A stretch of 64,000 bases of DNA, from contig NZ_SSXI01000229.1 of NCBI RefSeq assembly GCF_004803405.1, positions 1 through 64,000 of the forward strand, given 5' to 3'. This DNA comes from Nocardioides sp. Its GTDB lineage: Bacteria > Actinomycetota > Actinomycetes > Propionibacteriales > Nocardioidaceae. A program made the position numbers and the translations under genes. Below, piece after piece: positions 32,242-43,913 of this stretch; position 1 is the first letter of the stretch; every line of letters begins with the position of its first letter. Under the pieces are notes generated by a model, which saw only the letters and a program-made list of their open reading frames with translations, was not told the origin of the DNA and searched no databases.

Positions 32242-32247
32242 TACGCT
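32242..32247 (+). promoter_or_regulatory. Leaderless -10 box for the bifunctional nuclease gene
   Basis: TACGCT, 6 bases before ATG 32254. It implies a second promoter inside the conserved gene block. Confidence 0.45.
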
Positions 32248-32253
32248 GGACGC

Positions 32254-32727
32254 ATGCGTGAGGTGGATGTCATGGGAGTCCGGGTGGAGATGCCCTCCAA
32301 CCAGCCGATCGTCCTGCTCCGCGAAGTCGCCGGTGATCGCTACCTGCCGATCTGGATCGGCGCCGTGGAGGCCACCGCGATCGCGTTCGCCCAGCAGGGC
32401 GTGGTGCCGCCGCGACCGTTGACCCACGACCTGATGAGGGACATCCTCGCCGCGACCGGCAACGACCTGTCCGAGGTGCGCATCACCGACGTGCGCGACG
32501 GGGTCTTCTTCGCCACCCTCGTCTTCGACTCGGGGGTGGAGGTGAGCGCCCGTCCCTCCGACTCGATCGCGCTCGCGCTGCGCACCGGCACCACGATCTT
32601 CTGCGCCGAGGAGGTGCTCGACGAGGCCGGCCTGGCCGTCCCCGCCGAGCAGGAGGACGAGGTGGAGAAGTTCCGAGAGTTCCTCGACCACGTCTCACCC
32701 GAGGACTTCGGGTCCACCCCCGGGTGA
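32254..32727 (+). CDS. Bifunctional nuclease (BFN, DUF151) family protein
   Basis: A 157-residue cytoplasmic protein matching DUF151: MREVDVMGVRVEMPSNQPIVLLRE, RYLPIWIGAVEATAIAFAQQG, PRPLTHDLMRDILAATG, and ARPSDSIALALRTGTTIFCAEEVLDEAGL. An acidic tail (EQEDEVEKFREFLDHVSPEDF) ends it. Plant members have DNase/RNase activity; the bacterial role is unknown. The gene corresponds to Rv1829 and is always placed between the two MerR genes in this locus. Confidence 0.9.
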   Translation: MREVDVMGVRVEMPSNQPIVLLREVAGDRYLPIWIGAVEATAIAFAQQGVVPPRPLTHDLMRDILAATGNDLSEVRITDVRDGVFFATLVFDSGVEVSARPSDSIALALRTGTTIFCAEEVLDEAGLAVPAEQEDEVEKFREFLDHVSPEDFGSTPG

Positions 32728-32739
32728 GCGCCAGCGGAT

Positions 32740-32760
32740 TCAACCTCAAGTTGAGGCTGA
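32740..32760. promoter_or_regulatory. MerR-type dyad operator upstream of the second merR gene
   Basis: A 21-base near-perfect dyad: TCAACCTCAA and TTGAGGCTGA around a central G, 9 of 10 pairs complementary. CCTCAAG/TTGAGG half-sites resemble those of SoxR and other MerR proteins. It is 104 bases upstream of the merR start at 32864, so autoregulation (or control by the FtsR-like neighbour) is likely. Confidence 0.6.
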
Positions 32761-32863
32761 GGGTTTTCGGCGACACGCCCGGTCATGTCTTTGACCGGCC
32801 CTCACAACGGCCGTACCTTGAACTATCGAACGACCGTCGATGTCGCGCCCCGTGGAGGACCCA

Positions 32864-33460
32864 GTGAACGAGCAGCAGCCGGAGACGGCCCACCGCGAGG
32901 CTGAGGCCACGGCTGTCGCAGAGGAGCAGGGGCTTCTCTTCACCGACGACGTCTCGCCGCTGCCGAGCGACCTCGGCTACCGCGGCCCGACGGCCTGCAA
33001 CGCGGCCGGCATCACCTACCGCCAGCTCGACTACTGGGCCCGCACCGGCCTGATCGAGCCGAGCGTCCGCGGCGCCAGCGGCTCCGGTTCGCAGCGGCTC
33101 TACAGCTTCCGCGACATCCTGATCCTCAAGATCATCAAGCGCCTGCTCGACGCCGGGATCTCGCTCCAGCAGATCCGCTCGGCCGTGAGCCACCTCCGCG
33201 AGCGCGGCACCGACGACCTGACCCAGGTGACGTTGATGAGCGACGGCGCCTCGGTCTACGAGTGCACCAGCAACGACGAGGTGATCGACCTCCTCCAGGG
33301 CGGCCAGGGCGTCTTCGGCATCGCCATCGGTGGTGTCTGGCGCGAGATCGAGGGCACCCTCGCCCAGCTGCCGAGCGAGCACGCGGCCGAGGCCGACCCC
33401 TCGGCGGCGCTGGCGAGCGACGAGCTCGCCGCGCGTCGCGCTGCGCGTATCGTCAGCTGA
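32864..33460 (+). CDS. MerR-family transcriptional regulator (Rv1830-like)
   Basis: A 198-residue protein if started at GTG 32864 behind GGAGGA; ATG 32840 would add 8 residues. After an acidic, low-complexity N terminus the winged helix begins at GYRGPTACNAAGITYRQLDYWARTGLIEPSVR and continues SQRLYSFRDILILKIIKRLLDAGISLQQIRSAVSHLRERG. The rest (TLMSDGASVYECTSNDEVIDLLQGGQGVFGIAIGGVWREIEGTLAQLP) is typical of the Rv1830 group. No metal-binding cysteine cluster is present. A dyad operator precedes it, and the glycine riboswitch and gcvP come next. Confidence 0.9.
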   Translation: MNEQQPETAHREAEATAVAEEQGLLFTDDVSPLPSDLGYRGPTACNAAGITYRQLDYWARTGLIEPSVRGASGSGSQRLYSFRDILILKIIKRLLDAGISLQQIRSAVSHLRERGTDDLTQVTLMSDGASVYECTSNDEVIDLLQGGQGVFGIAIGGVWREIEGTLAQLPSEHAAEADPSAALASDELAARRAARIVS

Positions 33461-33465
33461 CGCTG

Positions 33466-33471
33466 TAGTCT
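33466..33471 (+). promoter_or_regulatory. Possible -10 box for the gcvP riboswitch transcript
   Basis: TAGTCT, about 20 bases before the riboswitch and just after the merR stop at 33460. It would allow gcvP to be transcribed separately from the upstream block. No clear -35 element. Confidence 0.35.
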
Positions 33472-33489
33472 GGTCCCGCCATCTGATGC

Positions 33490-33630
33490 TGCGCGGGAGA
33501 GTCCAGTCTCTTCGGTGAGGCTGGCGCCGAAGGGGCAATTCCTCCCCGGAACCTCTCAGGCGCCCGGACCGTGCAGAGCAGGCGACTCTGGAGGCGCAAT
33601 GGTGCGCTGACAGAGGGGGAGGCTTCGATC
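33490..33630 (+). ncRNA. Glycine riboswitch (singlet aptamer) controlling gcvP
   Basis: The leader of gcvP carries the classic glycine-aptamer words in order: GGGAGAGTC (33494-33502), GCGCCGAAGGGGCAA (33524-33538), CCCCGGAACCTCTCAGGC (33544-33561), CGGACCG (33565-33571) and GACTCTGGAGG (33584-33594). GAGTC and GACTC close the basal stem. After it comes only a short stem (GCGC at 33595-33598 with GCGC at 33604-33607) and CAGAGGGGGAGG instead of a second full aptamer, which fits a singlet riboswitch with a vestigial 3' ghost aptamer. Glycine binding should switch on the glycine cleavage enzyme. Confidence 0.9.
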
Positions 33631-33656
33631 ACGCGATCCCTGGAGCCACCCACCAC

Positions 33657-36475
<2,819 letters not shown>

Positions 36476-36479
<4 letters not shown>

Positions 36480-37756
36480 CGCACGACGCCGCGCTCCGGT
36501 CGGTCCAGGCGGTCGGCCGGCTGCCCTCCGTGTCCGCCGCGGTGGCGTACGGCGGGGCGGAGGCCTGGCGCGGTTCGGTCTCGGTGCTGGAGGGGATCAG
36601 CGCCGACACGTCCTACCGGATCGGATCCATCACCAAGACCATGACCGCGGTCCTCGTCCTGCAGCTTCGGGACGAGGGGCGGCTGTCACTCGACGACCCG
36701 GTGGGTCGGTTCGTCCCGGAGGCCGGGTGCGGCGACGTGACCCTGCGGGGCCTGCTGTCGCACACGGCCGGGCTGCGGAGCGAGCCGGTGGGACCGTGGT
36801 GGGAGCGGTCGCCGGGCGTCGCGACGGCCGAGCTCCTGGCCGCCAACCAGCACTGCGCTCGGGTGGCGTCCGACGGCGCGTACTACCACTACTCCAACCT
36901 CGGCTACGCGCTGCTCGGTGAGACGGTGGCGCGTCTGCGCGGCCGTTTGTGGTGGGACCTGGTCCAGGAGCGGCTGCTGGCTCCACTCGGCCTCACCGCG
37001 ACGACGTACGACGCCCCGGACGACCACGCCCCCGGCCTGAGCGTCGACCACTTCGCCCACACGCTGACATCGGAGCCGCACGCCGACACCGTCGCCATGG
37101 CGCCCGCGGGCCAGCTGTGGAGCACGGTGACCGACCTGCTCGGCTGGGCGGACTTCCTCGCCGTCGGCCATCGCGACGTGCTCCGTCGCGAGACACTCGC
37201 CGAGATGACGCGCCCCGCGACGACTGCGGAAGGCTACGGCCTCGGTCTGCGCATCCTCCGCGGCCGGGACCGGACGCTGGTCGGCCACACCGGGTCGATG
37301 CCCGGCTTCCAGGCGTCGCTCTTCGTGGACCCCACGACGCGCGACGCCGTCGCGGTGCTGGCGAACGCGACCACCGGGCTGCGGCCCGAGCTGGTCCCGG
37401 TCGAACTGCTCGGCGATGACCCGGTCGAGGAGTGCGCGCCGTGGCGACCCTCGGTCGAGGTCCCGCGCGAAATCGCGCCGATCCTCGGGCTGTGGTTCTG
37501 GGGCAACACCGCCCTCGGGTTCGAGTGGTGCGGTGACGAGCTCGTCGTGCGCGACCTGCGCACCGGCAACGTGGAGTACCGCTTCGGGCTGGACGAGGGT
37601 GTGCTCGTCGGGACCGAGGGCTACCACCGCGGTGAGCCGCTGGAGGTGCGCCGCAAGCAGGACGGCTCGGTCAGCCACCTCGAGTGTGCGTCGTTCGTCT
37701 ACACCCGCGTGCCCTACGACCCCGAGGTCACGATCCCGGGTGGTCATCCAGCATGA
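36476..37756 (+). CDS. Serine hydrolase of the beta-lactamase / penicillin-binding-protein-like family
   Basis: A 426-residue protein. The S-x-x-K motif is S51-I-T-K ([14 protein letters not shown]), the Y-x-N equivalent is YSN in [12 protein letters not shown], and the third-motif region reads [20 protein letters not shown] is also typical of class C-like hydrolases such as EstB or Pab87. A C-terminal domain ([17 protein letters not shown] onward) is a small beta barrel seen in the same group. No signal peptide is seen, so it is probably cytoplasmic. It may cleave esters or D-amino-acid peptides. GTG 36476 overlaps the gcvP stop by 4 bases, so expression may follow the riboswitch. Confidence 0.85.
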
Positions 37757-37763
37757 TGGCCCC

Positions 37764-38615
37764 GTGAACGAGAACACGTTCCAGCTGGGCTGGTTCCGTC
37801 GCGATGGCGACACCTACACGCCGCTGCCGCTGGCCCAGAGCCTGTGGCGCGCCGACCAGATGCACGGCGTGGCGGTCAGCGGCCTGCTCGCGCGAACGCT
37901 CGAGCAGAGGGTTGCGGTCACGGGCCGCACGGACCTGGTGCCGGCGCGCTACCACGTGGACCTGTTCCGGCCGGCGCGGATGACCGCGACGACCAGCAGC
38001 GCGACCATCGTCCGCGAGGGCCCGCGGCTCCTGCTGCTGGACGCCGTCGTCGAGCAGGACGGCGAGGTCGTGGCCCGGGCCGGCGCGACGTTCCTCACGT
38101 CGTCGCAGAACCCGCCGGGCGAGGTCTGGTCCGCCGAAGACCGGCCGAGCCCGCCGCCGGCGGACGTCGCTCCGAGCACGGGCGAGCACCATGTCCCGAT
38201 CTTCGCGAGCGGCAAGCCGTGGTCCGACGACTTCACCGAGCACCAGAATGCGGGCCGCCACCAGACGTGGCAGACCGCGATGCCGATCGTGGTCGACGAG
38301 GAGTGCACGCCCTTCCAGGCCGTCGCCTCGATCGCCGACGCGACGAGCATGGTGACGAACTGGGGCAGCGGGGGCGTCGAGTTCATCAACACCGACATCA
38401 GCCTGGCCATCGCCAGACTGCCCGAGAGCGCGTCCCTGGGGCTGCGCACCACCGACCACGTCGCGTCCGCCGGCGTGGCCGTCGGCACCGCCGAGGTCTT
38501 CGACCGGCTCGGACCGATCGGGACCGCGACCGTGACCTCCCTGGCGAACACCCGACGGACCGTCGACCTCTCCGCGTCCGAGTGGGACGGGTCGAAGGGA
38601 ACGCCCGGCGTCTGA
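37764..38615 (+). CDS. Acyl-CoA thioesterase-like (double hotdog) protein
   Basis: A 283-residue protein. GTG 37764 is chosen because CATGAT, a weak -10 box, lies 6 bases ahead and the product then starts MNENTFQLGWFRRDGDTY. Two hotdog-like halves are visible: WRADQMHGVAVSGLLARTLE with RYHVDLFRPARMTATTSSATIVREGPRLLLLDAVVEQDG, and SMVTNWGSGGVEFINTDISLAIARLPESASLGLRTTDH with GVAVGTAEVFDRLGPIGTATVTSLAN. This is the TesB/4HBT_3 layout, hydrolysing acyl-CoA. The substrate is unknown. It is 7 bases after the serine hydrolase and converges with tldE. Confidence 0.75.
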   Translation: MNENTFQLGWFRRDGDTYTPLPLAQSLWRADQMHGVAVSGLLARTLEQRVAVTGRTDLVPARYHVDLFRPARMTATTSSATIVREGPRLLLLDAVVEQDGEVVARAGATFLTSSQNPPGEVWSAEDRPSPPPADVAPSTGEHHVPIFASGKPWSDDFTEHQNAGRHQTWQTAMPIVVDEECTPFQAVASIADATSMVTNWGSGGVEFINTDISLAIARLPESASLGLRTTDHVASAGVAVGTAEVFDRLGPIGTATVTSLANTRRTVDLSASEWDGSKGTPGV

Positions 38616-38618
38616 GGG

Positions 38619-40022
38619 CTACAACGCCTGGGAGACCGAGCTCATGTTGAAGTCGGGGATCCGCAGGGCTGGCGTGGCCGTGCGGCTGAAGTACTCGTCA
38701 CCCCACTCGCGGCTGAAGCTCGGGACCGTCGCCGAGGCCGCGCTGAACCTGCGCAGCAGGTCGATCGGGCTCTCGTTCCAGCGGAAGTTGTTGACCGAAC
38801 CGGTGATCTCGCCGCCCTCGACGAGGTAGACGCCGTCCCGCGTCAGGCCGGTCAGGAGCAGCGTCTGCGGGTCGACCACTCGGATGTACCACAGGCAGGT
38901 GAGGAGCAGCCCCCGCTCGGTGCCGGCGACCAGGTCGTCGACGGTCTCGACGACGCCGCCGGCCGCTCCGTCGATGGTCAGCGCGAGGTTGTCGACGTAC
39001 GGCGTCACCGGCTGCTCGGTCAGGTGTGCGCTGTGGCGGGTCTGCACCAGCGAGGTCAGCACCCCGTCACGGATCCAGTCCGTCGGTCCCAGCTCGATGC
39101 CGTTGTCGAACACCGAGGTGGTCGGGCCGGAGGACGTCGCGATCGAGAACGGCGCGCAGGCCAGCCCGGGAAGCGCCGGGTCGGAGTGGAGCCGGACGCC
39201 CGGCGCGGTGATCTGCTCGCCGATCCGGGTGCCGGCCGGCCGCTTGCTGTAGACCGACTGACCCTCGTGGGCATCGCGTGCCCCGGCGTACCAGTAGGCG
39301 TCGATCATCAGGTCGGCCACCGAGCTCGGCGGCAGGATGGTCTCGTAGCGTCCGGCGGGCAGCTCGAGGCGGCGCCTGCCCCACTCGAGCCGCTTCTCCA
39401 GCTCGGCGTCGAGAGCCAGCGGGTCGACGTCGGAGAAGTCCCGGGTCGCGCCGCCGACCCAGGCGCTCCGGGTGAGCTCCGCGTCCTTGCCGGTGCAGGC
39501 GTAGTGGCCGGTGGGCTGGACATGGCGGAGACGCAGCCCGGTCGACGAGGCGAGGTAGGTGGTGGTCACGTCGTGGTCGACGAAGCCGTAGAGCACCCGG
39601 CCGGCCGCCTGGGCGCGGGAGAACGCCTCGCCGAGGGCCGGCGCGACGTCGCGGTAGACACCGATGTCGGTCGGTGCCGACGGTTCCGCCCAGTCCGGTG
39701 AGACGCGGTCGTCGACCAGCTCGGCAGCGTCCTCGGCCGGTTCTGCCTTGCGTGCGGCGGCATCGGCCGCAGCGACCAGGTCGGTCACCTGCTCCTTCGA
39801 GGTCGCACTCCCGCTGACCGACGCCGCCGCGACACCGCGGGCCGAGCGGACGAACGAGATGACCGTGACCGAGCGGTCCACCATGACCCCGTTGGTGGTC
39901 AGGGTGTTGTTCGCCCAGCGGAGGTTGGCGCTGGTGCTGTCGCTCAGCAGGACGATGCAGTCATCGGCCGAGGAGGCGGCCAGGGCCAGCTCGGCGAGAT
40001 CCTGCGGAATGACACCGGTCAT
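38619..40022 (-). CDS. TldD/PmbA family protein, TldE-like subunit
   Basis: A 467-residue protein. It contains the TldE pattern: IVLLSDSTSANLRWANNTLTTNGV at the start, VYRDVAPALGEAFSRAQ, GRYETILPPSSVADLM in the middle and the C-terminal TDWIRDGVLTSLVQTRHSA, PYVDNLAL and YIRVVDPQTLLLTGLTRDGVYLVEGGEI. The HExxxH zinc motif is absent, as expected for the E subunit. Together with TldD it forms a heterodimeric zinc protease that matures small peptides and removes unfolded ones. ATG 40022 overlaps the tldD stop by 4 bases. Confidence 0.9.
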   Translation of the reverse strand: MTGVIPQDLAELALAASSADDCIVLLSDSTSANLRWANNTLTTNGVMVDRSVTVISFVRSARGVAAASVSGSATSKEQVTDLVAAADAAARKAEPAEDAAELVDDRVSPDWAEPSAPTDIGVYRDVAPALGEAFSRAQAAGRVLYGFVDHDVTTTYLASSTGLRLRHVQPTGHYACTGKDAELTRSAWVGGATRDFSDVDPLALDAELEKRLEWGRRRLELPAGRYETILPPSSVADLMIDAYWYAGARDAHEGQSVYSKRPAGTRIGEQITAPGVRLHSDPALPGLACAPFSIATSSGPTTSVFDNGIELGPTDWIRDGVLTSLVQTRHSAHLTEQPVTPYVDNLALTIDGAAGGVVETVDDLVAGTERGLLLTCLWYIRVVDPQTLLLTGLTRDGVYLVEGGEITGSVNNFRWNESPIDLLRRFSAASATVPSFSREWGDEYFSRTATPALRIPDFNMSSVSQAL

Positions 40023-41545
40023 GCCTGCGCTCCTTCCTCGGTCGTGTTCAGCACTCGCACGTCGCGGAACAGCGACGTCGGGCAACCATGGCTGACGGCG
40101 GCGACCTGGCCAGGCTGCGCCTTGCCGCAGTTGAACGCGCCGCCGAGGAGCCAGGTGTCCGGGCCGCCGACCGCCGCCAGCGAGTTCCAGAAGTCGATGG
40201 TCGTCGCCTGGTAGGCGACGTCGCGCACCTGGCCGGCGAGCCTGCCCCCCTCGATCCGGTAGAAGCGCTGACCGGTGAACTGGAAGTTGTAGCGCTGCAT
40301 GTCGATCGACCAGGAGTTGTCGCCGACGACGTAGAGCCCACGGTCGACCTGGCCGATCAGCTCCTCGGTGCTCGGTCCGTCGGCGGCGGCCTGCAGGGAC
40401 ACGTTCGCCATCCGCTGGATCGGGATGTGGCCGGGGGAGTCGGCGAAGGCGCAGCCGTTGGAGCGGCCCTGTCCGTCGAGCCGGTTGAGCTCCGGGAAGA
40501 GCGCCGCCATCGGCCGGTCGAGCTGGTAGCCGACGAACAGCCCGTCGCGCACGATGTCCCACTGCTGGGTGGCGACGCCCTCGTCGTCGTACCCGATGGT
40601 CGCGAGGCCGTGCTCCACGGTGCGGTCGCCGGTGACCTGCATGACCGGGGATCCGTACTGCAGTGTGTTCAGCTTGTCCGGGGTCGCGAACGACGTGCCC
40701 GCGTAGTTGGCCTCGTAGCCCAGCGCGCGGTCGAGCTCGGTCGCGTGTCCGATCGACTCGTGGATCGTCAGCCACAGGTTGGACGGATGGATGACCAGGT
40801 CGTAGCGACCTGCCTCCACGCTCGGCGCCTTCAGCTTCTCCTCGAGCAGGTCGGGGACCTCCGCCAGCTCGTCGTCCCACGGGTAGCCGTCGGTGACGTA
40901 CTCCCAGCCGCGGCCGACCGGCGGCGCGATGCTGGCCATCGAGTCGAACAGGTCCTCGGTGGCGCCCATCGCCTCGAACCCCGGCTGCATCCGGATCCGC
41001 TGCTGGGTCGTGCGGGTACCGGCGAGGTCGGCGTAGTACTTGTTCTCCTGCACGGCGAGGAGGTACGACGACGCGTGCTGGACCGCGTCGTGGCGACGGA
41101 GCCGCTCGGTCCAGTCGATGAGCACTGCGGTCTTGTCGCCGGTGGGCACGTCAAACGGGTTCACGTCGTACGACGAGACCCAGGTGACGTCGTCGTACAC
41201 CGGCTCGCGCGCGAGCTCGACGGGTCGGGTGGTCATCGCCGCCGCGACCTGCGCGACGCTCACGGCCGTCTCCGCCACGCGGCGCGCCTCGTCGTCGGTC
41301 AGGACGACACCGGATGCGAACCCCCAGGCCCCCGCGTGCACGACGCGGACCGAGAACCCGACCGCGTCGCCCTCGGAGGCTCCTTGGAGGGCGCGGTCGC
41401 GAACGGAGATGTGCTGGGTGCGGATCCGTTCGCCGCGGAAGTCCGCGTGAGTGGCGCCGAGGTCCGCGGCGCGGGCCAGGGCGACCTCACCGAGCCGACG
41501 GAACGGGAGGTCGAGGAAGGTCGGATCGAGCTGCCCGGATGCCAT
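40019..41545 (-). CDS. tldD: TldD-type zinc metalloprotease subunit
   Basis: A 508-residue protein. The catalytic motif H262-E263-S-I-G-H267 (LTIHESIGHATELDRALGYEANYAGTSF) supplies two zinc ligands, and a cysteine occurs later in GAFNCGKAQPGQVAAVSHGCP. RNGCAFADSP-type and GLYVVGDNSWSIDMQRYNFQF segments are also conserved in TldD. It pairs with the TldE-like subunit encoded next (4-base overlap). The TAGATT box 7 bases ahead of ATG 41545 supports this start and a leaderless transcript for the pair. Confidence 0.92.
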   Translation of the reverse strand: MASGQLDPTFLDLPFRRLGEVALARAADLGATHADFRGERIRTQHISVRDRALQGASEGDAVGFSVRVVHAGAWGFASGVVLTDDEARRVAETAVSVAQVAAAMTTRPVELAREPVYDDVTWVSSYDVNPFDVPTGDKTAVLIDWTERLRRHDAVQHASSYLLAVQENKYYADLAGTRTTQQRIRMQPGFEAMGATEDLFDSMASIAPPVGRGWEYVTDGYPWDDELAEVPDLLEEKLKAPSVEAGRYDLVIHPSNLWLTIHESIGHATELDRALGYEANYAGTSFATPDKLNTLQYGSPVMQVTGDRTVEHGLATIGYDDEGVATQQWDIVRDGLFVGYQLDRPMAALFPELNRLDGQGRSNGCAFADSPGHIPIQRMANVSLQAAADGPSTEELIGQVDRGLYVVGDNSWSIDMQRYNFQFTGQRFYRIEGGRLAGQVRDVAYQATTIDFWNSLAAVGGPDTWLLGGAFNCGKAQPGQVAAVSHGCPTSLFRDVRVLNTTEEGAQA

Positions 41546-41552
41546 GGCGCGA

Positions 41553-41558
41553 AATCTA
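41553..41558 (-). promoter_or_regulatory. Leaderless -10 box for tldD-tldE
   Basis: TAGATT on the minus strand, 7 bases before ATG 41545. It overlaps the very end of the rmuC-like gene upstream. Confidence 0.5.
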
Positions 41559-41565
41559 GCGGGAC

Positions 41566-43026
41566 TCAGCCGGCCTGCGCGTCGTCCTCGACGATCTCCA
41601 CGTCGACGGCCTCGAACTCGAAGGTGAGCTCCGGGCGCTCGACGTCGGCGATGACCTCGAAGTCCTGGGCTCGAGGCGCTTGGCCGGCAACCGTCTCGAA
41701 GTCCCCACTGGTGAGCGGCTTGGGCATGACGTCGATCTGGCCGACGGTGCCGAGGACGGCGGACTCGTCCATGTGGTCCAGCTTGCGGGCGGTGACCAGG
41801 ACCCGGGTCTCGAGTGAGCTCGCGAAGGCGTTGTAGCTCTTGACGGTGGTCTCGAGGGACCGACGCAGCTTCTCAGCGTGGTCGGCGAGCTTGGCGATCC
41901 GCCGGTAGAGCTCGCGTCCGAGGTCGAAGAGCTCCTTGGCGTCGTCGGTGAGGACGTCCTGACGCCAGGTGAAGGCGACGGTCTTGAGGATGGCCCAGAG
42001 GTTCGTCGGCGTCGCGAGCACGACGCCCTTCCCGAAGGCGTACTCGAGCAGTGAGGGGTCGGTGTCCAGCGCCATCGACAACAGCTGCTCGTTGGGGATG
42101 AACGCCACCGTGAACTCGGGGCTCGCGGAGAGACCGGTCCAGTAGTTCTTCGCAGACAGGGCGTCGACGTGGTTGCGGACCCGCTTCGCGTGCTGGGCAA
42201 GGAGCTCCAGGCGTCGCTCGGGCGCGATCCCCGGCTTGTGGGCGTCGATGAAGGCGTTGTAGGGCACCTTGGCGTCGATCGCCATCTGCTTGCCGCCGGG
42301 CAGGTTGATCACCATGTCCGGGCGGCGCGCGCCGGAGTCGGCCTCGATCGAGTGCTGCACGTCGAAGTCGACCCGCTGCAGCAGGCCCGCGGACTCCACG
42401 AGCGTGCGCAGCTGGGTCTCGCCCCACACGCCCCGGACGGCGTTGTTGGTGAGCGCCGAGGCGAGGGTGTCGGCGGCCTTCTTGGACTCGGCGACGGTGT
42501 GCGCGGTGGTGCGCAGCTGCTCGGCGAGCTCGCCGTGCTGATGGGAGCGTTGCTGCTCCAGCTCCTCGACTCGGCGCTGCATCGCTCGCAGCTGCTCGGC
42601 CACCGGGGTGAGTGTCTTGAGGACCTGGTTGTGGCCGCCCTCGGCCTGCTCCCGCTCCCGCTGCGCCTGTCGGTGCTGGTCGACGAGCACCTTGTGCTGG
42701 TCGCGGGCGGCCTCCAGGGCGTCGCGGAGCTGCTCGACGGTGGCCATCGCGGCGGCGAGGTCGCTCTGCACGGCGGCGCGGGCCGCTGCCTCCTGCTCGC
42801 GCACGCGTGCGACCACGGCGTCCTGGCGGGCCATGGCCAGGTCGACCTCGTGGCGGACGATGGCGAGCTCGGCCTGGTGCCGGCCCGCGAGACGATCGAG
42901 CTCGACGGCATGCTCGCGCGCCGTGGCCTCCAGGTCGGCGGACGTGTCACGGATCATCGACTGACGGGCGAACCACCCCGCGGCGGCGCCGAGGAGTAGG
43001 CCGATCAGCAGTGCGACGATTTCCAT
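41566..43026 (-). CDS. rmuC: DNA recombination protein RmuC
   Basis: A 486-residue protein. One N-terminal membrane helix (IVALLIGLLLGAAAGWFA) is followed by a long coiled coil (about residues 30-185, rich in E/Q/R/A) and the RmuC nuclease-like domain from about 190 (NNAVRGVWGETQLRTLVESAGLLQRVDFDVQ, RPDMVINLPGGKQMAIDAKVPYNAF, FIPNEQLLSMALDTDPSLLEYAFGKGVVLATPTNLWAILKTVA). The PD-(D/E)xK-like core D-x-V-I-N-L and DAK are present. RmuC limits inversion at short inverted repeats. It stands 72 bases downstream of no same-strand gene start and is probably expressed alone. Confidence 0.93.
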   Translation of the reverse strand: MEIVALLIGLLLGAAAGWFARQSMIRDTSADLEATAREHAVELDRLAGRHQAELAIVRHEVDLAMARQDAVVARVREQEAAARAAVQSDLAAAMATVEQLRDALEAARDQHKVLVDQHRQAQREREQAEGGHNQVLKTLTPVAEQLRAMQRRVEELEQQRSHQHGELAEQLRTTAHTVAESKKAADTLASALTNNAVRGVWGETQLRTLVESAGLLQRVDFDVQHSIEADSGARRPDMVINLPGGKQMAIDAKVPYNAFIDAHKPGIAPERRLELLAQHAKRVRNHVDALSAKNYWTGLSASPEFTVAFIPNEQLLSMALDTDPSLLEYAFGKGVVLATPTNLWAILKTVAFTWRQDVLTDDAKELFDLGRELYRRIAKLADHAEKLRRSLETTVKSYNAFASSLETRVLVTARKLDHMDESAVLGTVGQIDVMPKPLTSGDFETVAGQAPRAQDFEVIADVERPELTFEFEAVDVEIVEDDAQAG

Positions 43027-43097
43027 GTGGAGCAGTCAAACAGGGCGGCCCGACACATCCGGTGCCCCCACGCCGGGGCGGCCGAGATGCTTGGTCC

Positions 43098-43913
43098 TCA
43101 GGCGTAGCGGACGGTCCGCCCGTCGCTGGTCCAGCCGAACAGGGCAAGTCCGGCCTCGCTGGCGAGACGGGCCGAGAGCCCGGTCGGCGCACCCACGGCG
43201 ACGAGTGCGCCGACACCGCTCGCCACGGCCTTCTGCGCCAGCTCGAAACCGGCGCGGCCGCTCACCACGAGCGCGGCAGCCGATGGCGGGTCGCCGTGCA
43301 GCAGCCTGGACCCGACCGCCTTGTCCACCGCGTTGTGCCGGCCCACGTCCTCCCGGCACACCAGGAGCTCGCCGTCGGCTGTGAACAGGCCCGCCGCGTG
43401 CGCGCTGCCGGTGCGGGCGAAGAGCTCCTGATGGGGCCGCATGAGGCCGGGCAGGGACCGGACGACCGCGGGTGAGGGCAGCGCGCCGTCCCAGGCGGCG
43501 GCCGGACGGCGCGCCAGCACCTCGCTCACGCTGTCGGTTCCGCAGACCCCGCATGCGGAGGAGCCCGCGCTCAGCGCGTCGAGCTGCGTGGGCAGGCGAG
43601 GTGGAGCGGCCAGGAGGGTCACCGTGACGACGTTGAACTCCTGCTCGGGTGTCAGGTCACGGTCGGTGCAGTAGGCGACGCCCGAGGCGGACCCCAGGCC
43701 CTCGTGGTGCACCCAGCCGGCGGCGAGCTCGAAGTCGTTGCCCGGAGTGCGCAGCGTGGTCCACACCCGGCGTGCCGGCGCGCCCGGCCAGCCGAGCCGG
43801 ATCTCCAGTGGCTCCTCCGTCAGCACCCGGTCCTCGTGGCGGCTGGGGGCCGGGCCGGCGTCGTACTCCGCTACGTGGACGCGGCCGGTGGGCCCGGGGC
43901 GGCGCTCCTTCAC
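43098..43913 (-). CDS. fdhD: Formate dehydrogenase accessory sulfurtransferase FdhD
   Basis: A 271-residue protein starting at GTG 43913, which overlaps the pepN stop by 4 bases. It has the FdhD marks: EEPLEIRL near the start, TLRTPGNDFELAAGWVHHEGL, the redox C-x-x-C in SSACGVCGTDS, TGSAHAAGLFTADGELLVCREDVGRHNAVDKAVG, VSGRAGFELAQKAV, and the C-terminal APTGLSARLASEAGLALFGW. It passes sulfur from IscS to the bis-MGD cofactor of formate dehydrogenase and related molybdoenzymes. No molybdoenzyme gene is inside the window. Confidence 0.95.
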   Translation of the reverse strand: MKERRPGPTGRVHVAEYDAGPAPSRHEDRVLTEEPLEIRLGWPGAPARRVWTTLRTPGNDFELAAGWVHHEGLGSASGVAYCTDRDLTPEQEFNVVTVTLLAAPPRLPTQLDALSAGSSACGVCGTDSVSEVLARRPAAAWDGALPSPAVVRSLPGLMRPHQELFARTGSAHAAGLFTADGELLVCREDVGRHNAVDKAVGSRLLHGDPPSAAALVVSGRAGFELAQKAVASGVGALVAVGAPTGLSARLASEAGLALFGWTSDGRTVRYA

